From: Sphingobium sp.
Lineage (GTDB): Bacteria > Pseudomonadota > Alphaproteobacteria > Sphingomonadales > Sphingomonadaceae
Reading direction: 5' to 3'
Assembly: GCA_022652485.1 (NCBI GenBank)
Contig: JALCRK010000002.1
Coordinates: 62,001 to 126,000 of the forward strand
Length of the DNA: 64,000 nt
A program made the translations under genes and the position numbers. The number at the start of each line of letters is the position of its first letter. Positions within the stretch are counted from its first letter, which is position 1. Under the pieces are notes generated by a model, which was given only the letters and a program-made list of their open reading frames with translations, was not told the origin of the DNA and did no database searches. Positions 7,888 through 17,222 of the stretch are shown piece by piece.

Positions 7888-10800
7888 TCAGCCCACCAGC
7901 CGCAGCGGCTCCCGCGCGGGCATCTGCACGCCCGCGACGCCCGGAAGCGCGCCCAAGCGCTCGATCGTTTCGGCGTCGATCTGGAAATCCCGTCCCAGTC
8001 GCAGGCTCGCGATCCTGCCATCGTCCGCCCGTGCGCGGATGCGGACCTCGCCGCGCCCGCCCCGGTTTCCTGCGAGCAGCGCCGCGATCAGCGGCACGGC
8101 AGAAGCGTCGGCGACATCGATCCACACCTCCATGCGCATCCCGTTCGCGGCGGAGGAAAGCGATTGGACGCCGCGTACCGTGACGCGGGGCACCTCCTCA
8201 CCCGGCAGTCGCTCCAGCTCAACCTGTAGCAGCGCGCAGTCGCCGCCTTCGGCCAGTTCGGCGATCTTCTTGCACCCCGCCTCATCGAAGCAGCTCGCCT
8301 GAAACTGCCCACTGCTGTCCGAAAAGGTAGCAGAGACATAGCGAGCGCCCCGTTTCGTCTCGCGCCAACGCACATCCTCGACCAGCGCGGCCATCACCGA
8401 AGTCGCGCGGCCTTCGGAATTGGTCGCGGGCGGCTGAGCGCACAGCCCGCCAAAGCTGCGCGCGCCGCGCGCCTGCGCAATATGAGCGTAGCGATCGACC
8501 GGATGGGCTGAGAAATAAAAGCCGAACGCGTCCTTCTCCTGCGCCATGCGCGTGGCGGTGGACCAGGGTTCATGCGGTGGAATGCGCACTTCCGCATGGG
8601 GCGTATCCTCACCGCCGAACAGACCGCCCTGCCCGCTTTCGCGTGCCTCGTGCGCGCTTGCTGCGACAGAGAGGATCGTTTCCGCCGCCGCATGAACCCC
8701 GGAGCGATCAGGATCGATAGCATCGAACGCTCCCGCCGCCGCGAGGCTTTCGAGCTGGCGGCGGTTGAGCATACGCGGCTCGATCCGGTCGGCGAAATCG
8801 TCAAGCGAGAGGAACGGCCCGTTCTTCTCCCGCTCCTCGACGAGCTGCTCCATCGCCTTCTCGCCTACCCCCTTCAAGCCGCCGAGTGCATAGCGCACCG
8901 CGAAGCCGAGGCGTGGATCGTCGCCGGGCATTTCGACGGGCTCCACCGTGAAATCCGCGCCCGCCCGGTTGATATCGGGCGGCAGGCACGCGACACCAGT
9001 GCGCCGCATGTCATCGACGAACACCGTTAGCTTGTCGGTCAAATGGATGTCATACGCCATCGAGGCGGCGTAGAACTCCGCCGGATGATGCGCCTTGAGC
9101 CAGGCGGTGTGATAGGCGAGCAGCGCATAGGCCGCCGCGTGGCTCTTGTTGAAGCCGTACCCTGCGAACTTGTCGATCAAGTCGAACAGTTCGTTGGCCT
9201 TGATCTTGGGAATTGCCGACACCTCGGCGCAGCCCTTGACGAAGCGCTCGCGCTGCGCGTCCATCTCCGCCTTGATCTTCTTGCCCATCGCGCGGCGCAG
9301 CAGATCTGCGTCGCCCAGGCTGTAGCCCGCGAGGATCTGCGCGGCCTGCATCACCTGTTCCTGATAGACGAAGATGCCGTAGGTTTCCTTGAGAATTGGT
9401 TCCAACCGCTCGTGCGGATATTCGATGCTCTCCTGCCCGTTCTTCCTCCGGCCGAACATCGGGATATTGTCCATCGGGCCGGGTCGGTAGAGCGAGACGA
9501 GCGCGATGATGTCACCAAAATTGGTCGGTCTGACGGCGGCGAGCGTTTTCCGCATCCCCTCCGATTCCAGCTGGAACACCCCGACGGTGTCGCCGCGCTG
9601 GAGCAGATCATAGACCGCCGTGTCGTCCCAGGGCAGCGCGGCGAGATCGACCTCCACCCCACGCTTCTTCAACAGATCGACCGCGCGTTGCAGCACGGAC
9701 AGCGTTTTGAGGCCCAAAAAGTCGAACTTCACCAGCCCCGCACCCTCGACATATTTCATGTCGAACTGCGTCACCGGCATGTCCGAGCGCGGATCGCGAT
9801 AGAGCGGCACCAGCTGAGAGAGCGGCCGGTCGCCGATCACCACGCCCGCTGCGTGGGTGGAGCTGTGGCGCGGCAGGCCTTCCAGTTGCATCGCAAGATC
9901 GACGAGGCGCTTCACCTGCCCGTCCGCCTTCACCTCGGCGACGAACTCGCTCGAACCGTTCATCGTGCGCTCGAGCGTCCAGGGGTCGGTCGGATGGTTG
10001 GGCACCAGCTTGGCAAGGCGATCGACCTGCCCATAGCTCATTTGGAGCACGCGGCCGGTATCCTTCAACACCGCGCGGGCTTTGAGCTTTCCGAAGGTGA
10101 TGATCTGCGCCACATGATCCGCGCCATATTTCTGCTGCACATAGCGGATCACCTCGCCGCGCCGCGTTTCGCAGAAGTCGATATCGAAGTCCGGCATCGA
10201 CACGCGCTCGGGATTGAGGAAGCGTTCAAAAAGCAGGCCCAGTGCGAGCGGATCGAGATCGGTGATGGTGAGCGCCCAAGCGACCACGCTGCCCGCGCCC
10301 GAGCCGCGCCCCGGCCCCACCGGAATGTCGTTTGCCTTCGCCCACTGGATGAAGTCCGCGACGATCAGGAAATAGCCGGGAAAGCCCATCTGGATGATGA
10401 TGCCCAGCTCGAACTCCAGCCGATCGAGATAGGGCTGGCGCGCGGCTTCGTCGGCGATCCCGGCCTTCTCCAGCCGCGCTTCCAGCCCTGCGGTCGCCAT
10501 GTCGCGCAACATCTGCGCCTCGCCCTCGATATCGCCCGCGAGGCTGGGGAGGATCGGCTTGCGCTTGGGTGCCATCACTGCGCAGCGCTGCGCCACCACC
10601 AGCGTATTGGCGATGGCTTCGGGCAAGTCCGCGAACAGGCGCTCCATCTCGGCGGCGGGCTTCATCCACGCGTCGTTGGACGAGCGGCGGCGGTCCGCGC
10701 TCTCGACATAGGCGCTGTCCGCGATGCACAGCATCACATCATGCGCCTCGTGAAAGCCCGGCTCGGCAAAGCAGGTGGGGTTGGTCGCGACCAGCGGCAG

Positions 10801-11403
10801 GCCGCGCGCATAGGCGAGATCGATCAGCCGATCCTCGGCCCGCGCCTCAGTCGCATCGTTGCGGCGGCAGATCTCGATATAGAGCCGGTCGGGAAACAGC
10901 TTTTCCAGCGCCGCGCAATAGTCTGCGGCTGCGCCCGGCTGATCCTCGGCATAGAGCCGCGCCAACGCCCCCTCCCCGCCCGCCGTGAGGCAGAGCAGAT
11001 CGTCGGTCCGCCCGGCGAGCGCCTCGAAGCCGACATGGGCCTGCTCCTCGATCGGCCGGTCAAGATGCGCCATCGAGACAAGCGCGCAGAGATTGTCGTA
11101 GCCGCGCATGGTCTGCGCATAGAGCGCCAGCCAGTCATACACCGGCGCCGCACCCGGCGGGCGGCCGGGCCGCGCGACACATAGCATCGCGCCGACTATC
11201 GGCTGCACCCCGTCGCCCTTGCACGCATCGGAAAAGGCCATTGCCGCGTAAAGGCCGTTGCGATCCGTCAGCGCGGCGGCTGGGAAGCCGAGCTTTTTCG
11301 CCTGCTTCGCGATCGCCTTCGGCTCGATCGCGCCATCGAGCATCGTATAGCTGGAGAAAATGCGCAGCGGAACGAACGGGGCGGGAGCGGATACGGCGGG
11401 CAT
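7888..11403 (-). CDS. dnaE: DNA polymerase III alpha subunit
   Basis: An 1171-residue replicative polymerase. The N-terminal PHP domain begins FVPLRIFSSYTMLDGAIEP, with LTDRNGLYAAMAFS. The catalytic aspartates are in MPDFDIDF (about residue 400). The fingers region contains GVFQLESEGMRK, followed by tandem helix-hairpin-helix motifs and a C-terminal OB fold that contacts the clamp. Length is normal for DnaE1; the error-prone DnaE2 is shorter and sits with imuAB, which are absent here. No strong Shine-Dalgarno sequence precedes the start. A perfect DnaA box lies about 50 bases upstream. Confidence 0.95.
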   Translation of the reverse strand: MPAVSAPAPFVPLRIFSSYTMLDGAIEPKAIAKQAKKLGFPAAALTDRNGLYAAMAFSDACKGDGVQPIVGAMLCVARPGRPPGAAPVYDWLALYAQTMRGYDNLCALVSMAHLDRPIEEQAHVGFEALAGRTDDLLCLTAGGEGALARLYAEDQPGAAADYCAALEKLFPDRLYIEICRRNDATEARAEDRLIDLAYARGLPLVATNPTCFAEPGFHEAHDVMLCIADSAYVESADRRRSSNDAWMKPAAEMERLFADLPEAIANTLVVAQRCAVMAPKRKPILPSLAGDIEGEAQMLRDMATAGLEARLEKAGIADEAARQPYLDRLEFELGIIIQMGFPGYFLIVADFIQWAKANDIPVGPGRGSGAGSVVAWALTITDLDPLALGLLFERFLNPERVSMPDFDIDFCETRRGEVIRYVQQKYGADHVAQIITFGKLKARAVLKDTGRVLQMSYGQVDRLAKLVPNHPTDPWTLERTMNGSSEFVAEVKADGQVKRLVDLAMQLEGLPRHSSTHAAGVVIGDRPLSQLVPLYRDPRSDMPVTQFDMKYVEGAGLVKFDFLGLKTLSVLQRAVDLLKKRGVEVDLAALPWDDTAVYDLLQRGDTVGVFQLESEGMRKTLAAVRPTNFGDIIALVSLYRPGPMDNIPMFGRRKNGQESIEYPHERLEPILKETYGIFVYQEQVMQAAQILAGYSLGDADLLRRAMGKKIKAEMDAQRERFVKGCAEVSAIPKIKANELFDLIDKFAGYGFNKSHAAAYALLAYHTAWLKAHHPAEFYAASMAYDIHLTDKLTVFVDDMRRTGVACLPPDINRAGADFTVEPVEMPGDDPRLGFAVRYALGGLKGVGEKAMEQLVEEREKNGPFLSLDDFADRIEPRMLNRRQLESLAAAGAFDAIDPDRSGVHAAAETILSVAASAHEARESGQGGLFGGEDTPHAEVRIPPHEPWSTATRMAQEKDAFGFYFSAHPVDRYAHIAQARGARSFGGLCAQPPATNSEGRATSVMAALVEDVRWRETKRGARYVSATFSDSSGQFQASCFDEAGCKKIAELAEGGDCALLQVELERLPGEEVPRVTVRGVQSLSSAANGMRMEVWIDVADASAVPLIAALLAGNRGGRGEVRIRARADDGRIASLRLGRDFQIDAETIERLGALPGVAGVQMPAREPLRLVG

Positions 11404-11452
11404 GGAGAGAGGTTAGTCGGTGGCGAAGCCCCCGGCAACCGGGCACAACAAC

Positions 11453-11461
11453 TTATCCACA
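11453..11461 (+). promoter_or_regulatory. Perfect DnaA box
   Basis: TTATCCACA matches the strict consensus DnaA box. It lies in the 76-base gap between the uvrA stop (11480) and the dnaE start (11403), on the promoter side of dnaE. A single box could allow DnaA to modulate dnaE, but one 9-base match may also be chance. No cluster of boxes or AT-rich unwinding element is present, so it is not an origin. Confidence 0.4.
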
Positions 11462-11479
11462 GGAGTCACCCCTATCGCG

Positions 11480-14400
11480 TCACTCCGCCGCCACCGCCTT
11501 TTCGCGCTCCAATAGCGGCTTGAGATAATGCCCAGTGTAGCTTCTCTTCTCCTTCACCACCTGCTCCGGCGTGCCTTGCGCGACGATTTCGCCGCCCTTG
11601 ACGCCGCCTTCCGGGCCGAGATCGAGGATCCAGTCCGCCGTCTTGATGACATCGAGATTGTGCTCGATCACCACCACACTGTTGCCCTGCTCGACGAGGG
11701 CGTGGAGCACTTCCAATAGCTTGCGCACATCCTCGAAGTGGAGGCCGGTGGTCGGCTCATCGAGGATGTAGAGCGTGTTGCCGGTGGCGCGGCGCGATAG
11801 CTCCTTGGCGAGTTTCACGCGCTGCGCTTCGCCGCCCGAAAGCGTCGTCGCCTGCTGGCCGACCTTGACATAGCCCAGGCCGACTTCCGCCAGCATCGCC
11901 ATCTTGTCGCGGATCGGCGGCACCGCCTTGAAGAACTCGACCGCGTCCTCGACCGTCATGTCGAGCACGTCGGCGATGCTCATCCCCTTGAACTTCACCT
12001 CCAGCGTCTCGCGGTTATAGCGCTTGCCGTGGCACTCCTCGCAGGTGACATAGACATCGGGCAGGAAGTGCATCTCGATCTTGATCAGCCCATCGCCCGC
12101 GCACGCCTCGCAGCGGCCACCCTTGACGTTGAAGGAGAAGCGCCCCGGCTTGTAGCCCCGCGCCTGCGCCTCGGGCAGCCCTGCAAACCAGTCGCGGATA
12201 TTGGTGAAGGCGCCGGTATAGGTGGCGGGGTTGGAGCGCGGGGTACGGCCGATGGGCGACTGATCGATGTCGATCACCTTGTCGAGCTGTTCGAGCCCGG
12301 TGAGCTTGTCATGCGCGCCCGCGATGATGCGCGCGCCATTGAGGGTGCGCGCGGCGGCGGCGTAGAGCGTGTCGATGGTGAAGCTGGATTTGCCCGAACC
12401 GGAAACGCCGGTGATGCAGGTGAAGGTGCCGAGCGGGATGGACGCGGTAACGCCGGTCAAGTTGTTAGCACGGGCATTATGGACGGTGAGCTTCTTGCCG
12501 CTGCCCTTGCGGCGCTTGGCGGGCACGGCGATCTCCCGCGTGCCGTTCAGATAATCCGCGGTGAGGCTGCCGGAGGTGGCGAGAATATCGTCCAGCGTGC
12601 CCTGCGCCACCACCTCGCCGCCATGCACGCCCGCGCCCGGCCCCATGTCGACGATATAGTCGGCGGCGCGGATCGCGTCCTCGTCATGCTCGACCACCAG
12701 CACGGTGTTACCTAGGTCGCGCAGGCGCTTCAATGTCGCGAGCAGCATGTCGTTGTCGCGCTGGTGCAGGCCGATGCTTGGCTCGTCGAGCACGTAGAGC
12801 ACGCCGGAGAGGCCGGAGCCGATCTGGGAGGCGAGGCGGATGCGCTGGCTCTCGCCGCCGGAGAGGGTGCCGGAGGTACGATCGAGATTGAGATAATCGA
12901 GGCCGACATTGTTGAGGAAGCCCAGCCGCTCGATGATCTCCTTGAGGATCGCGCGGGCGATCTGGTTCTGCTGGTTGGTCAGATGCTCCGGCATCGCCTG
13001 GAAGAAGGCGAGCGCATCGACCACCGAACGCCGCGTGCTGATCGAGATGTCTTCGCCCGCGATCTTGACGCTGAGCGCCTCGGGCTTGAGGCGCGCGCCG
13101 TGGCATGTCTCGCACGGCTGCGCGGTCTGGTATTTGGACAGCTCCTCGCGCATCCACGCGCTGTCGGTGCTCAGGATGCGGCGATTTAGGTTGCCGATCA
13201 CGCCCTCGAACGCCTTGTTGACGCTATATTCCTTGCGCCCGTCCTTGAAGGTGAGCTGCACGGGCTTGCCGCCGGTGCCGTGCAAGATGATGAGGCGCAC
13301 TTCGCCCGGAAGGTCTTGCCAAGGCGTCTCCAGCGAGAAGCCATAGGCTTTGGCGAGGCTTTCCAGCACCTGCATATAATAGGGGCTGGGTGGGTTTGAT
13401 TTCGCCCAGGGGACGATCGCGCCCTTCTTGAGCGAGAGCGCCTCATTCGGCACCACCAGCTGCTCGTCGAACAGCAGCTTTTCGCCGAGGCCATCGCAAG
13501 CCGGGCAGGCGCCTTGGGGGGCGTTGAAGGAGAACAGCCGCGGCTCGATCTCCGGGATCGTGAAGCCGGAAACCGGGCAGGCGAATTTCTCGCTGAAGAC
13601 GATGCGGTTGGGCGGGATGCCCGCGCCTTTCATCTTTCCTAGCCCCTCCCCTTCAGGTCGGATCGAGTCACGTGCCTCGATCCGAGGGTTGGGGTGGGGT
13701 TGTCCAGACGCAGGGGTTTGAGACGGGTTCCCCCGCCCCCCGGCCCCCTCCCCTGAAGGGGAGGGGGAGAGGAGTTCCGCCACGGTGCCATCCGCCAGAT
13801 CAACATAAGCGAGGCCGTCAGCAAGGCGCAGCGCAGTCTCGAAACTGTCCGCAAGCCTGGTGGCGATGTCATCTTTCACCGCGATACGGTCGACCACCAC
13901 CTCGATGTCGTGCTTGTATTTCTTGTCGAGCGCCGGGGCTTCCTCGATGCCATAGAATTCGCCGTCGATGCGGACGCGGGTGAAGCCCGCCTTCTGCCAC
14001 TCGGCCAGCTCCTTGCGATACTCGCCCTTGCGCCCGCGCACCACCGGCGCGAGCAGATAAAGCCGGGTGCCTTCGGGAAGCTGCATCACCCGGTCGACCA
14101 TCTGGCTCACCGTCTGCGCGCTAATCGGCTCGCCAGTGACGGGCGAATAGGGCACGCCGACCCGCGCCCACAGCAGGCGCATATAGTCGTATATCTCGGT
14201 GACGGTGGCGACAGTGGAGCGCGGGTTGCGGCTGGTCGTCTTCTGCTCGATGGAGATAGCGGGCGAGAGGCCATCGATATGCTCGACATCGGGCTTCTGC
14301 ATCATTTCGAGGAACTGGCGCGCATAGGCGGACAGCGACTCGACATAGCGCCGCTGGCCTTCGGCATAGATGGTGTCGAAAGCCAGACTCGATTTGCCGG

Positions 14401-14506
14401 ACCCGCTTAGGCCGGTGATGACAATTAATTTGTCACGCGGCAGATCGATGTCCACGCCCTTGAGATTATGTTCGCGCGCGCCGCGCACCTTGATGTGGGT
14501 CAGCAT
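11480..14506 (-). CDS. uvrA: Excinuclease ABC subunit A with an in-frame repeat insertion
   Basis: A 1008-residue damage-recognition ATPase of nucleotide excision repair. Two ABC modules are intact: Walker [10 protein letters not shown] and GVSGSGKSS, signatures LSGGESQR and LSGGEAQR, and Walker B motifs [10 protein letters not shown] and [10 protein letters not shown]. The second zinc module CEAC...CEEC is intact. The first reads CPVSG...CPAC, so one cysteine is replaced by serine, apparently common in alphaproteobacterial UvrA. Residues about 245-292 ([15 protein letters not shown] to GEGLGKMKG) have no counterpart in the E. coli protein and come from a palindromic repeat. The start at 14506 gives the conserved [15 protein letters not shown]; an upstream in-frame ATG would overlap the SOS box. 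Confidence 0.95.
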   Translation of the reverse strand: MLTHIKVRGAREHNLKGVDIDLPRDKLIVITGLSGSGKSSLAFDTIYAEGQRRYVESLSAYARQFLEMMQKPDVEHIDGLSPAISIEQKTTSRNPRSTVATVTEIYDYMRLLWARVGVPYSPVTGEPISAQTVSQMVDRVMQLPEGTRLYLLAPVVRGRKGEYRKELAEWQKAGFTRVRIDGEFYGIEEAPALDKKYKHDIEVVVDRIAVKDDIATRLADSFETALRLADGLAYVDLADGTVAELLSPSPSGEGAGGRGNPSQTPASGQPHPNPRIEARDSIRPEGEGLGKMKGAGIPPNRIVFSEKFACPVSGFTIPEIEPRLFSFNAPQGACPACDGLGEKLLFDEQLVVPNEALSLKKGAIVPWAKSNPPSPYYMQVLESLAKAYGFSLETPWQDLPGEVRLIILHGTGGKPVQLTFKDGRKEYSVNKAFEGVIGNLNRRILSTDSAWMREELSKYQTAQPCETCHGARLKPEALSVKIAGEDISISTRRSVVDALAFFQAMPEHLTNQQNQIARAILKEIIERLGFLNNVGLDYLNLDRTSGTLSGGESQRIRLASQIGSGLSGVLYVLDEPSIGLHQRDNDMLLATLKRLRDLGNTVLVVEHDEDAIRAADYIVDMGPGAGVHGGEVVAQGTLDDILATSGSLTADYLNGTREIAVPAKRRKGSGKKLTVHNARANNLTGVTASIPLGTFTCITGVSGSGKSSFTIDTLYAAAARTLNGARIIAGAHDKLTGLEQLDKVIDIDQSPIGRTPRSNPATYTGAFTNIRDWFAGLPEAQARGYKPGRFSFNVKGGRCEACAGDGLIKIEMHFLPDVYVTCEECHGKRYNRETLEVKFKGMSIADVLDMTVEDAVEFFKAVPPIRDKMAMLAEVGLGYVKVGQQATTLSGGEAQRVKLAKELSRRATGNTLYILDEPTTGLHFEDVRKLLEVLHALVEQGNSVVVIEHNLDVIKTADWILDLGPEGGVKGGEIVAQGTPEQVVKEKRSYTGHYLKPLLEREKAVAAE
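13643..13767. repeat. GC-rich palindromic repeat element inserted in uvrA
   Basis: The outer arms CCCCTCCCCTTCAGG (13643-13657) and CCTGAAGGGGAGGGG (13752-13766) are a perfect 15-base inverted repeat about 125 bases across. Inside is a second stem, GGATCGAG/CTCGATCC (13659-13682 region). This looks like an intergenic repeat common in sphingomonad genomes, yet it is translated in frame as about 48 residues of UvrA rich in Gly, Pro, Ser and Glu. The principle resembles the Rickettsia palindromic elements found inside genes. Confidence 0.8.
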
Positions 14507-14563
14507 GATGGTCCGTACTATCGCTCCGGATGTCAGGAAGCACCGATTCCTGGAAATCGTTTC

Positions 14564-14578
14564 GTTCGATATATGTTC
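14564..14578. promoter_or_regulatory. LexA (SOS) box upstream of uvrA, GTTC-N7-GTTC
   Basis: GTTC-GATATAT-GTTC (GAAC-N7-GAAC on the uvrA strand) is an exact match to the alphaproteobacterial LexA site. It lies 57 bases before the uvrA start, the usual position for repression. SOS control of uvrA is well established in this class. Confidence 0.85.
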
Positions 14579-14659
14579 CGATCGGCCCGAGCGCAATCAC
14601 CCCAATTCCCAATTCGTCACGGGATGCAATGACGCTGCGGAAGGCAGGGGATGTCCGAT

Positions 14660-14882
14660 TTTCACAATTTTTTCCTCGCGCGCGCGGAGGGTTTGCGCTA
14701 CGAAACCCGCGATTCGCCAGTGTAATGCTGGCGGTCGTTGGCCGGGGGGCTTGTTCTGCGAAATTCTGTCGTCTTATGGCGACACCCGCGCCCAACGATT
14801 TTTCAAATTTCGAGATCCTGAAAGTGCCCGACAGCATGCAGGATGCGCCCCCGGACATCCCTTGCCCGGGGGCGCCTTTATT
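14660..14882 (+). ncRNA. Candidate small RNA ending in a strong terminator
   Basis: The 532-base gap between uvrA and the next gene holds no convincing coding frame. It contains successive hairpins: GGGTTT/AAACCC (14690-14709), CGCCAG/CTGGCG (14716-14734) and the terminator stem at 14845-14875. A rightward terminator with no gene before it suggests a short non-coding transcript. The 5' end is not defined; 14660 is a rough guess. It could instead be the leader of the gene at 15039. No Rfam family was recognised. Confidence 0.3.
14845..14882 (+). terminator. Rho-independent terminator
   Basis: GCGCCCCCGG (14845-14854) pairs perfectly with CCGGGGGCGC (14866-14875) across an 11-base loop, followed by CTTTATTT on the plus strand. 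The other strand has no T tract, so termination is rightward. Confidence 0.7.
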
Positions 14883-15038
14883 TCCGATCGTCGCATTCTA
14901 TGCTGCAGCGCAACAATTGATATTGCGCCCCCTCCAAACCGCGATATGAATAGCAGACAACATGTGCTTAAGCCTTTGCTAACCGCTTTGGGCGCATGAA
15001 GGCGGATAGTCCGGGTTGCATAGTTCGGAGACGTATCG

Positions 15039-15590
15039 ATGGGTATCAATGCCAGGCCATCTGATGGCACCATTACCTTGGCAGAAATGCGCGAGTTCGC
15101 CAGCTTTCCCGCCGCTACCCAGCGCTATATCCGGCGTTCGCTCGACGTTGCCTTTCATCGTGCCGACGCGATGGACCTCTGGTGCCGCGACGTGGTGGAG
15201 GCCGCGAGCATCCGCGCGCAGTCCCGCGTGTATGAACGGATCCAGGAACTGCGCACGATGGTGCCGGATGACAGCGGCCTCGATCAGGTGGAACCTTTCA
15301 TGGCTCCGCTGATCTCGATCTCCGCGTTCGACCTAGGCCAGGAGCGTCTTTCCAGCTTCTCCGCATACCGCTTCCTGTACGAGCGGCTGCTCGGCGCGGG
15401 GGCCAGACCGTGGCTGCCGGGCGCGTTCTGCGCCGCCGCCAGCCTGCCCAACCTCCATCCCGACAGGCGCCGCGCGCTGCTGCAATCCATCAGCGAGGCC
15501 GCTGCGACCGCGATCGGCTGGTCCAACCGCGAGCCGAGCTTCTATCCCGAGTGGGTGGAGAAAGTGGACATTACCAAGTCCGCCAACTGA
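15039..15590 (+). CDS. Conserved-looking hypothetical protein, 183 residues
   Basis: I do not recognise this protein. It is soluble, largely helical, without signal peptide or membrane segment. Visible stretches include REFASFPAATQRYIRRSLDVAFHRADAM with a basic helix, and a C-terminal half with aromatic residues (REPSFYPEWVEKVD). Codon composition matches neighbouring housekeeping genes, which supports real coding. GGAGACG precedes the ATG as a weak ribosome-binding site. It follows the terminator at 14882, so it must have its own promoter. Confidence 0.6.
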   Translation: MGINARPSDGTITLAEMREFASFPAATQRYIRRSLDVAFHRADAMDLWCRDVVEAASIRAQSRVYERIQELRTMVPDDSGLDQVEPFMAPLISISAFDLGQERLSSFSAYRFLYERLLGAGARPWLPGAFCAAASLPNLHPDRRRALLQSISEAAATAIGWSNREPSFYPEWVEKVDITKSAN

Positions 15591-15672
15591 GCCTGTCATC
15601 TTCATCGGTCCCTATCTCTCGGGAACTTGAGAGCGCTCCCTTTGTTTGTACCCCAGACAGAGGAGATACGAC

Positions 15673-15990
15673 ATGGCAGAAATTCGTGAAGAGAGAGTCG
15701 TCAATCGGGATGGGACGGACGGGGTCTATGTCGAGCGCCGCTCCGGCGCGGGGCGCACGATAGCGATCATCGTCATATTGGCCCTGCTGGTTATCGGCGT
15801 GTTGTTCGCGACCGGGTTCTGGAAGGCCGATGTGAAGCAGGGCGCGCTGCCGGACGTCAACGTATCCGCCAAGGGCGGAGAGCTGCCGGCGGTTGACGTC
15901 GATTCCAAGGAAGTCGTCGTGGGTAGCAAGAAGGAAACCATCGACGTCCCCACCGTGGGCGTCAAGGATGATGGCGACGACGACAAATAA
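15673..15990 (+). CDS. Small single-pass membrane protein, periplasmic acidic tail
   Basis: A 105-residue protein. A charged N-terminus (AEIREERVVNRDG) is followed by one strong membrane helix (IAIIVILALLVIGVLFATGF, about residues 32-51). The rest is a Val/Asp/Lys-rich segment with repeated DVNVS, VDVDS and IDVPTVGV strands ending in DDGDDDK. AGGAG at 15661-15665 selects this ATG over an in-frame upstream one at 15646. Function is unknown; the layout suggests an inner-membrane protein with a short periplasmic beta-strand tail. Confidence 0.7.
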   Translation: MAEIREERVVNRDGTDGVYVERRSGAGRTIAIIVILALLVIGVLFATGFWKADVKQGALPDVNVSAKGGELPAVDVDSKEVVVGSKKETIDVPTVGVKDDGDDDK

Positions 15991-16073
15991 CGGCTCGCTC
16001 AGGAGAGAGATTCGGGGTCCACGGCCGCTTGTGCTGTTGAGGGCGGCCGGTTGATGTGAACAGCGCGCAGCAC

Positions 16074-17156
16074 CTATGACAATAATTTCCTGGTTTCGTG
16101 GGCGATCGGTGTATCGGGCCGTGATCCGAACCGGGATCTCAACCATCTGCGCACGGGTTCGTCATAGAGCTTCAGACAGACCCACGCGATCAGGATCGTG
16201 GCGAAAATGCGCGCTGCTCCCTGGATCGGGCCAGGGTCTCCCGCCGTATAAATTTGCGTGACGATCAACATCGCGCTGATGAGCTTCAGCACCGGCTCGT
16301 GCAGGATATAAAGCGGGTAGGACAATGCTCCGCTCAGCTGCGCGGGCCACGTCACGGTGGGCTGCCATCGCGCGGTCGACAGGATGATGGCGGGATAGAG
16401 CAGGCTGATCACCAGAGGGTCGAACCATGCCGCGGCGGAAGACTTGGGCGGAAGCCATGTAAAGCTCGCGATCAGGAGAAGAACGCCCGACCATTTCATG
16501 CGCAGCCACGGCAGGCGGCCTTCGCGGTAAAACCGCAGGAGAGCCACCCCGATGAAAAACGAGAACAGGACGCGCGGGAGGCCATACCACAGATTCTCGT
16601 TTTCCGCGCCCACCGCAAACAGGCCCGGCACCATCAGGCAGGCGTACAGCAGTGGGATAGCCGAAAGGATGATGATCACGGCGATCAGCCGGTTCGTCAG
16701 GCGTGCCGCCACCAGCGCAAACAGGAAATTCGCAATCAGTTCCCAGAAGATCGACCAGGTGGGCGGATCGACGAGAAAGGGGTGAGCGGCCCATGTGGCA
16801 GGCAAAGGGATGAAACCGAACAGATAGGTGAGGACCGGGTGGGGCGGCCGTTCCATCGTCCCGGAATGAATGGCGCCCAGAAGGACGATCAGGCCCAGCG
16901 CGGACCCGAGCAGGATCATCGGATGCAGCCTGATGACCCTGTCCTTCACGAACGGCAGGAAAGAGCCTTTCTCGCCCGCGCGGCCGCCATAGGCATGGGC
17001 GATCACGAAACCGCTCAGCATGAAGAAGAAATCGACCGCGAGATGGGAATGGCCGAAGAAAGTGTCGCCCCCGAACCATGCCCGGCGATGCAGCAGCACG
17101 ACGGAGAGCGCGGCCAATCCGCGCAAGCCATCCAGCGCCTCGAATTTTTCCTTCAT
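16074..17156 (-). CDS. OafA/YrhL-type membrane acyltransferase
   Basis: A 360-residue integral membrane protein of the acyltransferase-3 family, which adds acetyl or other acyl groups to surface sugars. The first segment carries FEALDGLRGLAALSVVLLHRR, containing the conserved Arg and His, and the second has HLAVDFFFMLSGFVI. About ten membrane segments are visible and there is no C-terminal SGNH domain. It is last in a leftward group with the GtrA/GtrB genes (66 bases downstream of GtrB), so it probably decorates the same glycan. Confidence 0.85.
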   Translation of the reverse strand: MKEKFEALDGLRGLAALSVVLLHRRAWFGGDTFFGHSHLAVDFFFMLSGFVIAHAYGGRAGEKGSFLPFVKDRVIRLHPMILLGSALGLIVLLGAIHSGTMERPPHPVLTYLFGFIPLPATWAAHPFLVDPPTWSIFWELIANFLFALVAARLTNRLIAVIIILSAIPLLYACLMVPGLFAVGAENENLWYGLPRVLFSFFIGVALLRFYREGRLPWLRMKWSGVLLLIASFTWLPPKSSAAAWFDPLVISLLYPAIILSTARWQPTVTWPAQLSGALSYPLYILHEPVLKLISAMLIVTQIYTAGDPGPIQGAARIFATILIAWVCLKLYDEPVRRWLRSRFGSRPDTPIAHETRKLLS

Positions 17157-17222
17157 GCCTCCCCCTGGATCGCCCCGTCGACCAGTCCTTAATTGCGCAC
17201 GCCCTAATAGAAGCGCTAAGCC

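Noticed and set aside
9043..11184. 713-codon frame on the plus strand
   Set aside because: Antisense to dnaE. GC-rich codon bias makes long opposite-strand frames common here; the peptide is Arg/His/Gln-rich with no domain.
14530..14949. 139-codon plus-strand frame
   Set aside because: It runs through the terminator hairpin at 14845-14875, has no family features and overlaps the uvrA promoter.
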